64,000 nt of DNA, taken from NCBI GenBank assembly GCA_963798795.1, contig CAWCUZ010000001.1:1922001-1986000 (forward strand), read 5' to 3'. The notes below the pieces were generated by a model, which had not been told where the DNA came from, searched no databases, and saw nothing but the letters and a program-made list of their open reading frames with translations. The position numbers and the translations under genes were made by a program. The stretch is from CAWCUZ01 sp963798795 (GTDB lineage: Bacteria; Acidobacteriota; Vicinamibacteria; Vicinamibacterales; SCN-69-37). Positions 34,737 through 43,310 of this stretch are shown piece after piece. Each line of letters begins with the position of its first letter. The stretch's first letter is position 1.

Positions 34737-36113
34737 TCAACGACTCCCCTGTGCGACTGGTTGAAGGAGTACATCCGGCCGGGCGCCGCCATGACACCTG
34801 CCGCGTGCCGGACCCGGAAGAACGAAGGCTCGCTGCTCGAGCACGGGAAAGGTGGCAGCCGACAATCCGGCGGCGGCCAGGAGACTCGCGGCGGAGCGAA
34901 TCGTGGACCAGTTGCACGGGCCGGTGCGGACGAACAGGCGCTGGCGCACGGTCACGGCCTGCCGGACGCGTACCCGGCGGTCTTCGAGGAGCCGCACCAG
35001 GCCTCGTGCCACGTCCAGGTCTCCGCCGACACGCAGGAGCCAGCTTCCCGGCGCGGGTTCGGTGAACGGCGGCGGTTCCGAGAACGACGGTCCGTCGACC
35101 GGCTCGCCGTCAGCGCGCCTCGTCACGTCATCCAAGAGGGCAGGCACGGGCGCGTTGCGCCTGACGCCGGACGAGATCAGCTCCACCACGTCGTCGACGA
35201 TCGTGGCCGCGGTGGCCGCCGGCCCTGCTCCCGGGCCCGCGAAGAGCACGTCTTCACCGTCGGGGCCGGTGATCTGCAAGGCGTTGCCCACGCCCTCGAC
35301 CCGCGCGAGCGGGTGGTCGATCGGCACGAACGCCGGCCCGACCCACGCGCCCACGACGGGCGCGAGCGTCGCCGTGGCCACCGGCTTGATCGTGCCGCCG
35401 AGTCTGCGCGCGCCGTCGAAGTCGCTGGGCTCGAGATCGTCGAGCGGCAGACACGTGAGGGTCTCCGCGTGCACGCGGCGGCATCCCGCCAGGTGCAGCA
35501 GAATCGTCAGCTTCTCCGCCGCGTCGCGCCCGCTCACGTCCGATTCGGAATCGGGCTCCGCGTAGCCTCGCGCGCGCGCCTCGTCGAGGGCCGCCGCCAT
35601 GGGCACGCCGCGCGCGACCGCGGTGGTGACGAAGTGCGACGTGCCGTTCAGGATCCCGGTGAACCGCGCCGCGGCGGAAAGCAACGGACGCCGCGCGAGC
35701 GAACCGAGGAAGGGGACGCCGGCCAGCACGGCCGCTTCGCACGCCAGCCCGGCGCCGCTTCGTCGGGCGACCTCCCGCAGCTCGTCTCCGCATGCCGCCA
35801 GCAGACTCTTGTTCGCCGTCGCCACCGGAATGCCCGCCGAGAGGAACTGCCGGACGATGGCGCGCGCCGGTTCCACGCCCCCCATGACTTCCACGGCCAC
35901 GTCCGGACCGCACGCGAGCAGCCGCGCGGAATCGGTGAACAGTTCGACACCCGGCCCCGCGCGTCGGCGGCTCCGGTCGCGAACCAGCGCGCCGGTCACG
36001 TCGACCTCAATCCCGGCCCCGCGGAGCCGCGCGACCGCGCGGGCGTCCTGCAACACGAGCTGCGCCACGGCCTGACCGATGCGGCCGTACCCCAGCAAGG
36101 CGACACGTATCAT
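34737..36113 (-). CDS. hom: Homoserine dehydrogenase
   Basis: A 458-residue enzyme that reduces aspartate semialdehyde to homoserine, the branch point to Met and Thr. The N-terminal Rossmann motif is VALLGYGRIGQAV, with the family segments VEVMGGVEPA, ATANKSLLA, CEAAVLAGVPFL, the substrate-domain NGTSHF and GYAEPDSESDVSGRDAAEKL. The extended C-terminus (~350-458) looks ACT-like (SWLLRVGGDLDVARGLVRLL) and may bind a feedback effector. ATG 36113 gives the usual N-terminus; GTG 36122, closer to an AGGGG site, is an alternative. Expression should fall when SAM is abundant because of the upstream riboswitch. Confidence 0.96.
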   Translation of the reverse strand: MIRVALLGYGRIGQAVAQLVLQDARAVARLRGAGIEVDVTGALVRDRSRRRAGPGVELFTDSARLLACGPDVAVEVMGGVEPARAIVRQFLSAGIPVATANKSLLAACGDELREVARRSGAGLACEAAVLAGVPFLGSLARRPLLSAAARFTGILNGTSHFVTTAVARGVPMAAALDEARARGYAEPDSESDVSGRDAAEKLTILLHLAGCRRVHAETLTCLPLDDLEPSDFDGARRLGGTIKPVATATLAPVVGAWVGPAFVPIDHPLARVEGVGNALQITGPDGEDVLFAGPGAGPAATAATIVDDVVELISSGVRRNAPVPALLDDVTRRADGEPVDGPSFSEPPPFTEPAPGSWLLRVGGDLDVARGLVRLLEDRRVRVRQAVTVRQRLFVRTGPCNWSTIRSAASLLAAAGLSAATFPVLEQRAFVLPGPARGRCHGGARPDVLLQPVAQGSR

Positions 36114-36123
36114 GCGAGACACT

Positions 36124-36231
36124 CGTTTCCCCTTTTCCGAAACGCGGCGCACACGCGCGCCGCCGCCTCGCTCGCGAGGCGTCAGTCACGTCGACGTGGG
36201 AACGAGCGTCACCGGCTGCGGCGCAGCCGGT
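36124..36231 (-). promoter_or_regulatory. Leader between SAM riboswitch and hom: three stem-loops, possible expression platform
   Basis: In transcript order there is a near-perfect palindromic hairpin (36211-36231, stem ACCGGCTG), a hairpin GCCTCG-loop-CGAGGC (36165-36180), and CGTTTC/GAAACG (36124-36144) whose loop holds GGAAAAGGG, the likely ribosome-binding region of hom. The last hairpin could control translation initiation, while the first lacks a U-tract and is a poor intrinsic terminator. Which of them couples to ligand binding is not determined by eye. Confidence 0.5.
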
Positions 36232-36235
36232 CTCG

Positions 36236-36335
36236 TCCTATCTTCCCCGGCGTCGGGCAGGAATTAGCACCTGGGCGATTGCCGCCTGGTTGCTGTGGCG
36301 TCGTCGGGCCTGATCCCTCGGCCACTCGTGATAAG
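36236..36335 (-). ncRNA. SAM-I (S-box) riboswitch upstream of hom
   Basis: Read on the minus strand, the element starts CTTATC and ends GATAGG, which pair as P1. Between them are the conserved S-box blocks in order: GAGTGGCCGAGGGAT, GGCCCGACGACGCCA, CAGCAACC, a short P3 hairpin (GGCGGCAATCGCC), AGGTGCTAATTCC, a P4 stem with GGGGAAGA. Spacing and core match the SAM-I consensus as I know it. It senses S-adenosylmethionine and controls the methionine operon that follows (hom and the Cys/Met PLP enzyme). Confidence 0.95.
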
Positions 36336-36361
36336 CGTCCACCGCACGGGCGGACGAGACG

Positions 36362-36390
36362 ACGATACAATTGCTAGCAACGCATGTCAA
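36362..36390 (-). promoter_or_regulatory. Promoter of the SAM-riboswitch methionine operon
   Basis: On the minus strand TTGACA (36385-36390) is followed after exactly 17 bases by TATCGT (36362-36367), four of six matches to the -10 consensus. Transcription would start about 25 bases before the riboswitch P1 stem, an appropriate position. Confidence 0.75.
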
Positions 36391-36430
36391 TACATGGATT
36401 CTGTCGCGCCCGTCGCGGCGGCTCGTCGTC

Positions 36431-37627
36431 TTACCGCGCGAAGCGATAGTGCAGGAATGCGTGGACCGAGAGCGGATGGCCGTAGCCGTCGCGGAGGTTG
36501 GATGACGTCGCGTACACCGTCACATCGGCCCCCGCGCCCCACGCGCCGGTGCGGGCGCTGACCAGCCGGCGCTCGTAGCCGGCGGTGAGCGCGCCGACCC
36601 ATGACAGCGGATGCCGCGCGACGAAGCCGGGCGGGTCGTAGCCGCCGGCATTGAGGGTGTCCTGTTTCACGATCTCGAAACGTGAGTAGACCTGGTCCCG
36701 CGCCGCTGCGGTCCAGGCCGCTTCCGCGAGCCATGCCGGGGACGTGACATGCACGCCCGGCTCGCGATTGACACCGTATGCCACCAGCCAGCTCAGCGGA
36801 CCGCCGTGCAGGCGGCCTGTGTGTTCGATGGACGCCGTCGTGCGCTGCAGGTCGGTGGCCTCGGTGGGATCGGGACGCCGCAGGTCGCCGGTCGACAGCT
36901 GCGCCGTCCAGGCGCCGGTCCGCCACGACGCACGCACCGAATAGCTGTCGAGCGGACCGAACTCCGCCGCGACGCGATTCTCGTCCGGCTCGTGGCCGTG
37001 GAACACGGACGCCTCCACCTCGAAGCGGCCGTGCGACACGCCGCCCGTGACGACGCCGTGCGTCACGTGTGTCGCGTCGAGGTGATGATGGCTGAGTGGC
37101 GCGGTCGGGTTGTCAGCGGCTGACGGCCGGTGCATGAACGGCGCCGGCCCGAGCGCGGGCGCCCCGACGGCGGCCAGCTCCATGTGCCCCTCGAATCCGC
37201 GCCCGAGCGGCCAGTCGAACGTGCCGCCGGCCCCCATGACGAGGTCGTGCGGATGCTGGTAGTCGACGAGTGCCGCACCCTGGTAGGTCTCGCCGGTCTG
37301 GAACACCTGCGCCGAACCGATGCCCCGCATCGTAAACGGCTCGAAGCTCGCCATCAGATTCAGGCGCAGCCGACCGCGTCCGACACGCCGCGCCAGCGAC
37401 GCCATCAACCAGTTCTGTGACTCGATCTGCCGGAAGTCGCGGAACTTCCGCCGCTGGATATTCCCGTCGAGGAACGCCTGGCCGCTCAGCGTCCAGGTCC
37501 AGCCGGCCTGGCCTGCCGGCATCGCGTGCATGTCGTGTTGCGCACGCGCCGCGGCCGGGCATGCCAACAGCGCCACCAGGCCGCACGTCGCGAGATGACG
37601 CGCGCGGGCGCCCGGGGCTGACGCCAA
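36431..37627 (-). CDS. Outer-membrane beta-barrel-type hypothetical protein
   Basis: About 398 residues. A signal peptide (RHLATCGLVALLACPAAARA-QHDMHAMPAGQ) is followed by alternating aromatic strands characteristic of a barrel and a terminal HAFLHYRFAR ending. His- and Met-rich patches (QHDMHAMP, LSHHHLDATHVTH, FHGHEPDEN) could bind metal. The start is uncertain: TTG 37627 lies just after a palindromic element, and GTG 37675 would extend the frame through it; neither has a ribosome-binding site. It lies downstream of a small membrane protein and two secreted Gly-rich proteins on the same strand. Function unknown; a copper- or heavy-metal-linked role is only a guess. Confidence 0.78.
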   Translation of the reverse strand: MASAPGARARHLATCGLVALLACPAAARAQHDMHAMPAGQAGWTWTLSGQAFLDGNIQRRKFRDFRQIESQNWLMASLARRVGRGRLRLNLMASFEPFTMRGIGSAQVFQTGETYQGAALVDYQHPHDLVMGAGGTFDWPLGRGFEGHMELAAVGAPALGPAPFMHRPSAADNPTAPLSHHHLDATHVTHGVVTGGVSHGRFEVEASVFHGHEPDENRVAAEFGPLDSYSVRASWRTGAWTAQLSTGDLRRPDPTEATDLQRTTASIEHTGRLHGGPLSWLVAYGVNREPGVHVTSPAWLAEAAWTAAARDQVYSRFEIVKQDTLNAGGYDPPGFVARHPLSWVGALTAGYERRLVSARTGAWGAGADVTVYATSSNLRDGYGHPLSVHAFLHYRFAR

Positions 37628-37649
37628 GCCCGGGGCTGAAGCCCCGGGC
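37628..37649. repeat. REP-like palindrome with GA centre, element family member 1
   Basis: Two 10-bp arms, GCCCGGGGCT and AGCCCCGGGC, flank GA, followed by CTCCGT. The same design (stem, YGAA loop, then CTCCRT) occurs at 44287-44306 and 56280-56299. It sits at or inside the 5' end of the outer-membrane gene. Confidence 0.8.
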
Positions 37650-37692
37650 CTCCGTGCCGCGGACTGTCTGAGCACGAGGACGAGATACCGGA

Positions 37693-37917
37693 TCAGCCGC
37701 CGTACCGACGGACCACCATGATCACGACCGCGAGCGCGGTGACGCCGAACGCCACGAAGGCCACGCGCCGGGCGGCCGGCTTGCGCGCGCTCAGAGTCAG
37801 CGCGATCAGGCCGGCCCCCAGCGCCAGAAGCCCCCCGGCCTCCACCCAGGCGCCCTGCGACAGCCGGTAGACGGCCGCGCCGAACGCCAGGGTGATGACC
37901 ACGTATCGCGAAATCAC
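37693..37917 (-). CDS. Small membrane protein
   Basis: A 74-residue protein starting at GTG 37917, nine bases after the preceding stop. It is mostly three hydrophobic stretches (ISRYVVITLAFGAAVYRL, GGLLALGAGLIALTL, VAFVAFGVTALAVVIMVV) and ends RRYGG. No ribosome-binding site is evident, so it may depend on coupling to the upstream gene. Function unknown. Confidence 0.68.
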   Translation of the reverse strand: MISRYVVITLAFGAAVYRLSQGAWVEAGGLLALGAGLIALTLSARKPAARRVAFVAFGVTALAVVIMVVRRYGG

Positions 37918-37926
37918 GCGGGCGCG

Positions 37927-38640
37927 CTACTGAATGCGGTCGTACACCCGTTTGATGTCGCCGTCCTGCACGTGACGAACCATCTGGCTGTCCGCCTTCA
38001 CCGTGACCAGGAGCTGCTTGCCGTCCTTGCTGAGGCTGTATTCCTCGACGACGTGCAGCGAGTCGGGCGTCTCGATTTCGCGCTTGAGCTTGTTGCCGTC
38101 CCACTTCACCTTGATTTCCGCGGGACCCGACGGCGTGGCGACCTCCTCCTTCTTGTTGTCGGTCGCGTGCGCGTACATCACCGGCTTGCCCTTGGTCGGG
38201 TCGCCCAGGCCGAGCTTGACCTCGGAGGCCGTGGCCTGGATCCCCATCATCTCCGGCGCGTGCATGAACATCGCCTTCATGGCGTTGAAGCGCTGCAGTT
38301 CTTCGCGCCCCAGCGAGCCGCCGGCGTTGCCGACGCTGGCTCCACCGCCTCCGCCGCCATCGTCGCGGCCGCCGCCGCCACCACCGCCCCCGCCGCTTCC
38401 ACCACCGGCGTCACCGCCTCCGCCACCGGCGCCGGCCCGGCCGCCAGGGCCGTTGTCGGGCGGGGGCTTGGGCTGCGGGCCGTTGGGGTTGGTGCTGGCT
38501 TCCACGTTCAATTTCCATGTGCCCGAAATCGCGGGCACCGCCTTCTGCCGCGCCGCGAGGCGGGCGCCCGTCAACGGCAGCACCAGCAGTGCCACGATGA
38601 CGAGCCATCGACCTCCGAAGCGTGTGAGTCTGTCCTGCAT
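37927..38640 (-). CDS. Secreted Gly-rich hypothetical protein, paralogue of the next gene
   Basis: A 237-residue exported protein starting at ATG 38640 behind GGAGGAGG. A lipocalin-like opening (ISGTWKLNVEASTNPNG) recalls secreted proteins that begin with a GxWKLN motif. A stretch of about 60 Gly-dominated residues follows, then a globular beta domain (GIQATASEVKLGLGDPTKG ... IKVKWDGNKLKREIETPDSLHVVEEYSLSKDGKQLLVTV). It ends IKRVYDRIQ, while the neighbouring gene ends NRVYDRVK, showing common descent. Function unknown. Confidence 0.83.
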   Translation of the reverse strand: MQDRLTRFGGRWLVIVALLVLPLTGARLAARQKAVPAISGTWKLNVEASTNPNGPQPKPPPDNGPGGRAGAGGGGGDAGGGSGGGGGGGGGRDDGGGGGGASVGNAGGSLGREELQRFNAMKAMFMHAPEMMGIQATASEVKLGLGDPTKGKPVMYAHATDNKKEEVATPSGPAEIKVKWDGNKLKREIETPDSLHVVEEYSLSKDGKQLLVTVKADSQMVRHVQDGDIKRVYDRIQ

Positions 38641-38684
38641 TGCCTCCTCCGTTGATCCGGCGGTCCAGACCCGGCCGCCGGCCG

Positions 38685-39458
38685 TCATTTCACGCGATCG
38701 TATACGCGATTGGCGCCGGTTGGGCGCTGATTTTTCGCCGCCTTGCCGACGCGGATGACGAGGAAGAGCCGTTGCGCGTCGGCGCTGAGGAACAGCGTCT
38801 GCGTGACGTTCACGTCGTGCGCCGCTTCGAACTGCTGGCGGAGCTGATGGCCTTCCCAGCGGGTGCGCCCCTCGAACGTCGCCGCACCGAGCTGATACTT
38901 CTGCTTCTTATCGTTGGTGGGAAACGCGAGCTGCCGCTCCAGATCGTCGGTGATCGTCACCGTCTCCGGGGTGACGGCAATCGTCAACTCCTCGGCGACC
39001 TCGAGCAGATCGCGCAAGGTCTCGCGCGTTTCCATCATCGGCGTGATCATCACCGGCGGCGGCGTGACGCCGGCCGGGTACCCGCCCGTGGCTCCGCCCA
39101 TTCCTCCCGGATCGCCCGACCCGCCGAATCCTCCGTACCCGCCCGACCCGCCGGCGGTGCCTCCGCTCATGCCGCCGCCGCCGTATCCGCCGCGGCGGCC
39201 GCCGCGCGTCGACGGCGACACGCGGCCCTGCGGGCTCCCCTGCTCGGGCTTGCCGTTCGCCGCGTTGACGCTGTCATTCGGGTTGTAGTCCCAGGTGCCG
39301 GTGAAGGCTTCCGGGCCGGGCGCGTCCGCGGCGGGAACGGGATCCGCTGGGGGCGGCGTCGACTGCTGAGCCCGCCCGAACCCCGATCCCCACACGACGA
39401 GCGCCAGGGCCGCGCCTGCCGAAACGGCCGACCGCCGCGCGTGGGGCATGAAGATCAT
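38685..39458 (-). CDS. Secreted Gly-rich hypothetical protein, paralogue of the previous gene
   Basis: A 257-residue exported protein (signal ARRSAVSAGAALALVVWGSGFGRA-QQ) with FTGTWDYNPNDSVNAANG, then a Gly/Tyr-rich segment (~95-135) and a beta domain (LTIAVTPETVTITDDLERQLAFP ... GRTRWEGHQLRQQFEAAHDVNVTQTLFLSADAQRLFLVIRV) ending RVYDRVK. The layout of GTW motif, Gly linker, beta sheet and RVYDR end matches the next gene downstream, so a tandem duplication is likely. The start could be ATG 39458 or 39449. Function unknown. Confidence 0.82.
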   Translation of the reverse strand: MIFMPHARRSAVSAGAALALVVWGSGFGRAQQSTPPPADPVPAADAPGPEAFTGTWDYNPNDSVNAANGKPEQGSPQGRVSPSTRGGRRGGYGGGGMSGGTAGGSGGYGGFGGSGDPGGMGGATGGYPAGVTPPPVMITPMMETRETLRDLLEVAEELTIAVTPETVTITDDLERQLAFPTNDKKQKYQLGAATFEGRTRWEGHQLRQQFEAAHDVNVTQTLFLSADAQRLFLVIRVGKAAKNQRPTGANRVYDRVK

Positions 39459-39538
39459 TCTAACGCCTGTCCGTTCAGTGCTCAGCGGCCGGTCGCGGGT
39501 TCAGTTCCGGGCTCGGGGTGGAGGGCGAGTTTCGCCCC

Positions 39539-39889
39539 CTACTTGGCCAGCCAGTCGGCAATCTGGTCCCGCGTCCAGCGGTGGTCGTCGTTGAGATGGA
39601 CGAGCAGGGCCGCCAGATACAGCCGCTTCCGGCAGTCCTCGCCGGGGCACGCCTTCACCGTGTCGAGACAATCGAAGAACCAGTCGAGGTCGCGCGTCGG
39701 GCGTTCGCCGGCCGCATTGCGGGGCAGACGATACATGGCTTCGTACGCGGCGCCGAGCGCGCACGACGCGGTCTGGCCTTGATAGTAATCGCCGAACGCC
39801 TGATCGGGCCGCCGCTTCATTCCGTCGCGGATGAACGCGGCCAACTCGTGCTCGCCGTGATGTTCCTTGATCGGTTCGGGGGCATCCAT
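39539..39889 (-). CDS. Small hypothetical cytosolic protein
   Basis: A 116-residue soluble protein. ATG 39889 is chosen because AGGAGG lies seven bases upstream. Contents: an acidic/His-rich N-terminus (DAPEPIKEHHGEHELAAFIRDGMKRRPDQAFGDYYQG), one central Cys (TASCALGAAYEAMYRLP), two further Cys (FFDCLDTVKACPGEDCRKRLYL), and a C-terminal helix (DDHRWTRDQIADWLAK). CPGEDC could be a redox or metal pair. I do not recognise a family. It is divergent from the hydrolase gene at 39976. Confidence 0.8.
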   Translation of the reverse strand: MDAPEPIKEHHGEHELAAFIRDGMKRRPDQAFGDYYQGQTASCALGAAYEAMYRLPRNAAGERPTRDLDWFFDCLDTVKACPGEDCRKRLYLAALLVHLNDDHRWTRDQIADWLAK

Positions 39890-39975
39890 GGCGCGGCCTC
39901 CTGCTGAAGCCGAGTCTAGCACCCGCACCGCGTCGCGGCGCGAGGATCCGCCAACTGTCCAGTGCTGAACAGTTC

Positions 39976-41752
39976 ATGCTACTGTCCGCTCGCACCGGCA
40001 TGATTGCAGATCCCGTCACCGACTACGCGGTGGGCCCCCTCCCCGTGGCGGCGCCGGCACCCGCCGGCGCGGCGGCCGCGCTCCCGCAGCATCCGCGCGG
40101 GGCGGCCGCCATTCTCGTCGTTCACGGCATGGGCCAGCAGGTGCCGTTCCAGACGCTCGACATGCTCGCGCGGCGTCTGCTGCACCAGCCGAACGGCATC
40201 GTCGCAACGCCGATCCAGAAGCCGAGGGCCAACACCGTCATCGTCGGCGACGAGAAGGTCACGCGCCTGGAGCTCGACCTGCACCTCGCGCCGGCGGGCG
40301 TCCGGCGCATCGTGCACGTCTACGAAAGCTACTGGGCGCCGCTCACCGAAGGACAGGTCGCGCTGCGCGACGTCGTGGGGTTTCTGCTGCGCGCCGGGTG
40401 GCGCGGGCTGCGCAACCGGTCGTCCCTGTTCATGCGCTGGCTGTTCGGCACGTACTACGGCTTTGCGGCGCCGGTGCGCACGCCTGTCTATCTGGCCGCT
40501 CTTCTTGCGCTCATCCTTTCGCTCGTCTGGCTGAACACCCTCATCGTCGTCATCGCCGCCGCGCGTGCGCCGCTCAGCAGCCCGCCCGGCTGGCTGAGCG
40601 ACGATCTGTTTGCCGACGTCACGACCGGTACTCAACGGGCTGGCCGCGGTCTTCCTCGTCTTCGCGGGGTCGCTGGCGCTCTCGACCCTTCGGTTGGCGA
40701 ACGTCGTGCGGCGCGTGGCGCGTGCCGTATCGGTGTTCGGTCTCGTGGCGTCGATCTGGGCGACACTGGCCGCGGCCGTCTGCACGATGGTGCTGCTCGG
40801 ATTCCACGTGCGCTATCCCGGAGACGGCGGCTTTTTCGCGGCCATCGGCTATGGCGGTGCGGCGCGCGCGTTCGACCGGCGGGCCGGGCCCGCACTGCTC
40901 GGGGCCACGCTCGCGGCCGCCGCGTGGCTCGTCGGCCGCTGGATCTGGCGCTTCGCGACGCGGCTGCGGTCGAACCGGACGCGGTCGGGCGACGACCGCC
41001 CGGTGCTCACAGCCGCCGCCGTGTCGGCGGTCGTGGTCATCCTCGGATCGGTTGGATGGCTCGGCTGGCGACTGGCGCTGGCCGGCGGGCTGTTCAGCGG
41101 GTGGATCGGCCTGGCGCGGCGCCGCATTTCGTGGCCCCTCGTGATCGTCGCGGCGTGGCTGGTCCGCCGCTATCTCCTGCAATACGTCGGCGACGTGGTG
41201 GCGTACGTCCAGTCGCAGGTGCTCGACCGCTTCTATGCGCTGCGCCAACAGATCAAGGAGACGGTGTCCCGGCGGGCCCGTCTGGTCTACACGCTGCCCG
41301 AGCAGTATGCCGACGTGATCGTCGTCGGCCACTCGCTGGGATCGGTGATCGCGTACGACGCGTTGAACCAGCTCCTGCTCGAGGAGTCGCTCGTGCCGAA
41401 CGCGCCGGCTATCAAGTCGCGGACCCGGCTGCTGTTGACCGTCGCGAGCCCGCTCGACAAGACGGCGTTCCTGTTCGGCGTACAGGGCACCGGCAACGAG
41501 GTGCGTGAAGCGCTGGCGGCCTCGGTACAGCCGCTGATCAGCGACACGAGCGGACGGCCGAGGTGGATCAACGTCTTTTCGCCCTGGGACGCGATCGGCG
41601 GCGAGCTCAGCTACTACGACCTGCCCGGCCGGCCGGTCGTCCCCGCGGTCGACAACCGGCCCGACCCGGATGCCGACGTGCTGCTGCTCGCGCACCAGCA
41701 GCACTGGCGGACTCCGCTGATGTTCCAGACGATCCTCGAGCACCTGGTCTGA
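39976..41752 (+). pseudogene. Membrane alpha/beta-hydrolase-like protein interrupted by a single-base frameshift
   Basis: Frame 1 from ATG 39976 (or ATG 40000) encodes an alpha/beta-hydrolase start (AAAILVVHGMGQQVPFQTLDML) and runs coherently to about 40620, with two membrane segments (VYLAALLALILSLVWL and following). After that it becomes Arg-rich nonsense. From about 40625 the second frame takes over smoothly with more membrane segments, then the nucleophile motif VIVVGHSLGSVIAYDALNQLL and a C-terminal domain ending at 41752. The joint reads ACGACC-G-GTACTC; dropping one G restores a continuous protein of about 590 residues. I see no slippery sequence, so this is a mutation or an assembly error. 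Function, if intact: a lipase/esterase-like enzyme in the membrane. Confidence 0.85.
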
Positions 41753-41790
41753 CCGCTCCCCACGGGGCTGGCGACCCGGGGCTCCAGACG

Positions 41791-41834
41791 GACGACCCCT
41801 TCGCGACGACCCCTTCGCCGACGACCCCTTCGCG
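41791..41834 (+). repeat. Three tandem 14-15-bp units
   Basis: Three copies of GACGACCCCTTCGC, the second and third one base longer, lie between the hydrolase stop and the symporter promoter. They directly abut the TTGACG -35 box at 41835. Confidence 0.85.
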
Positions 41835-41864
41835 TTGACGCGTCGCGCGAGCGTCCGACACAAT
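41835..41864 (+). promoter_or_regulatory. Putative promoter of the symporter gene
   Basis: TTGACG (41835-41840) and CACAAT (41859-41864) are separated by 18 bases. The -10 box ends nine bases before ATG 41874, so the transcript would have almost no leader, which fits the absence of a ribosome-binding site. Confidence 0.55.
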
Positions 41865-41873
41865 GCGGCGTTC

Positions 41874-43310
41874 ATGTCGCTGCTGCCGGGCGACTACATC
41901 GTCATCGGGCTGTACCTCGTCGCGATCACGCTCTTCGGCTCGTACTTCGCCCGCTTCCAGAAGACCACGCGCGACTACTTCCTCACAGACCGCTCGATCC
42001 CGTGGTGGGCGGTGTGCTTCACCATCGTCGCGACCGAGACCAGCACGCTGTCGTTCATCGGCGTGCCGGCTGCGGCCTACACCGGCAACATGGCGTTCCT
42101 GCAACTCGCGATGGGTTACGTCATCGGCCGCGTGTTCGTCGCCGCGCTGTTCATTCCGGCCTACTTCCGCGGCGATCTGTTCACCTCGTACGAGCTGCTC
42201 CAGCGGCGGTTCGGCGGCGGCGTCAAGACCCTCGCCGCCGGCATCTTCCTGGTCACGCGGACGCTGGCCGACGGCGTGCGGTTGTTCGCGACCGCGCTCG
42301 TCATCGCCGTGGTCACAGGCGCGCCGGTCGGCTGGACCGTGGCCGCCCTGGGGACGGCCATGATCATCTACACCGTCCGCGGTGGTGTGTCGGCCGTGAT
42401 CTGGACCGACGTCGTGCAGATGTTCGTCTATCTCGGCGGCGCGGCCGTGGTCCTGTACGCGCTGGTCGGCGCCGTGCCGGGCGGCTGGAGCGGAGCGCTC
42501 GCCGCGGGACGCGCGGCCGGCAAGCTGGCCGTCTTCGACCTGTCGCTCAATCCCCACGCCGTGTACACGCTGTGGGCCGGCCTGCTCGGCGGGGCCACCC
42601 TGACACTGGCCACGCATGGCACCGACCAGTATCTCGTTCAGCGGCTGCTCTCGGCGCGATCGGCCCGCGACGCCGGACTGGGGCTGGTCCTGAGCGGCGT
42701 CATCGTCTTTGCGCAGTTCGTGCTGTTCCTGCTGATCGGCGTGCTGCTGTTCGCCTACTACGGCGCGAACGCACCGTCGCTCGGCCGCGCCGACGAGATC
42801 CTGCCGCGCTTCGTCGTGACGACCCTGTCGGGCGGAGCGGCGGGCTTCGTGGTCGCGGCGATCGTGGCGGCCGCGCTGTCGCCGTCGCTCAACGCGATGG
42901 CGGCGACCACGGTGAACGACTTCTATCGGCGACGGCCGGGCGTCGACGTCTCGGAAGCGCGCCTGATGCGGATCTCACGCCTGGCGACGATCGGCTGGGG
43001 CGTGGCGCAGATCGGCGTGGCGCTCGCCGCGCAGTGGATGGAGCGCTCGGTGCTCGACGCCGGCCTGGCGGTGCTCTCGCTCGCGAGCGGCCCGGTGCTC
43101 GGCGCGTTCCTGGTGGGCGTGCTGAACCGGCGCGTCCGGGGGCCCGACATGATCGCCGGCATGGCCGCGGGCCTCGCCGCGCTCGTGATCCTCTTCGTGA
43201 CGAGCGCCGTCGCGTGGACGTGGTACGCGTTCGTCGGCGCGGCCGTCACCGGGATCGTGGCACTGACCGCAGCCCGTCGGGCGCCCATCGCGGCTACTTC
43301 GGGCGCTTGA
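41874..43310 (+). CDS. Sodium:solute symporter (SSS family)
   Basis: A 478-residue protein with about 13 hydrophobic segments. It shows SSS hallmarks: YLVAITLFGSYFARFQKTTRDYFLTDRSIPWWAVCFTIVATETSTLSFIGVPAAAY in the first helices (TETSTLSFIG contains the Na2-type site region), GYVIGR, then RGGVSAVIWTDVVQM and GTDQYLVQRLLSAR. It imports a solute with Na+; the substrate cannot be named (sugars, nucleosides or organic acids are typical). It overlaps the convergent gene at 43294 by 17 bases. Probable leaderless start. Confidence 0.95.
   Translation: MSLLPGDYIVIGLYLVAITLFGSYFARFQKTTRDYFLTDRSIPWWAVCFTIVATETSTLSFIGVPAAAYTGNMAFLQLAMGYVIGRVFVAALFIPAYFRGDLFTSYELLQRRFGGGVKTLAAGIFLVTRTLADGVRLFATALVIAVVTGAPVGWTVAALGTAMIIYTVRGGVSAVIWTDVVQMFVYLGGAAVVLYALVGAVPGGWSGALAAGRAAGKLAVFDLSLNPHAVYTLWAGLLGGATLTLATHGTDQYLVQRLLSARSARDAGLGLVLSGVIVFAQFVLFLLIGVLLFAYYGANAPSLGRADEILPRFVVTTLSGGAAGFVVAAIVAAALSPSLNAMAATTVNDFYRRRPGVDVSEARLMRISRLATIGWGVAQIGVALAAQWMERSVLDAGLAVLSLASGPVLGAFLVGVLNRRVRGPDMIAGMAAGLAALVILFVTSAVAWTWYAFVGAAVTGIVALTAARRAPIAATSGA

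Noticed and set aside
38640..39782. 380-codon + strand frame across the Gly-rich secreted genes
   Set aside because: It is opposite two genes with signal peptides and related sequences; its product has no coherent domain.
40600..40640. Programmed frameshift in the hydrolase
   Set aside because: No slippery heptamer, stop codon or stimulatory structure is visible at the joint; a mutation or assembly error is simpler.
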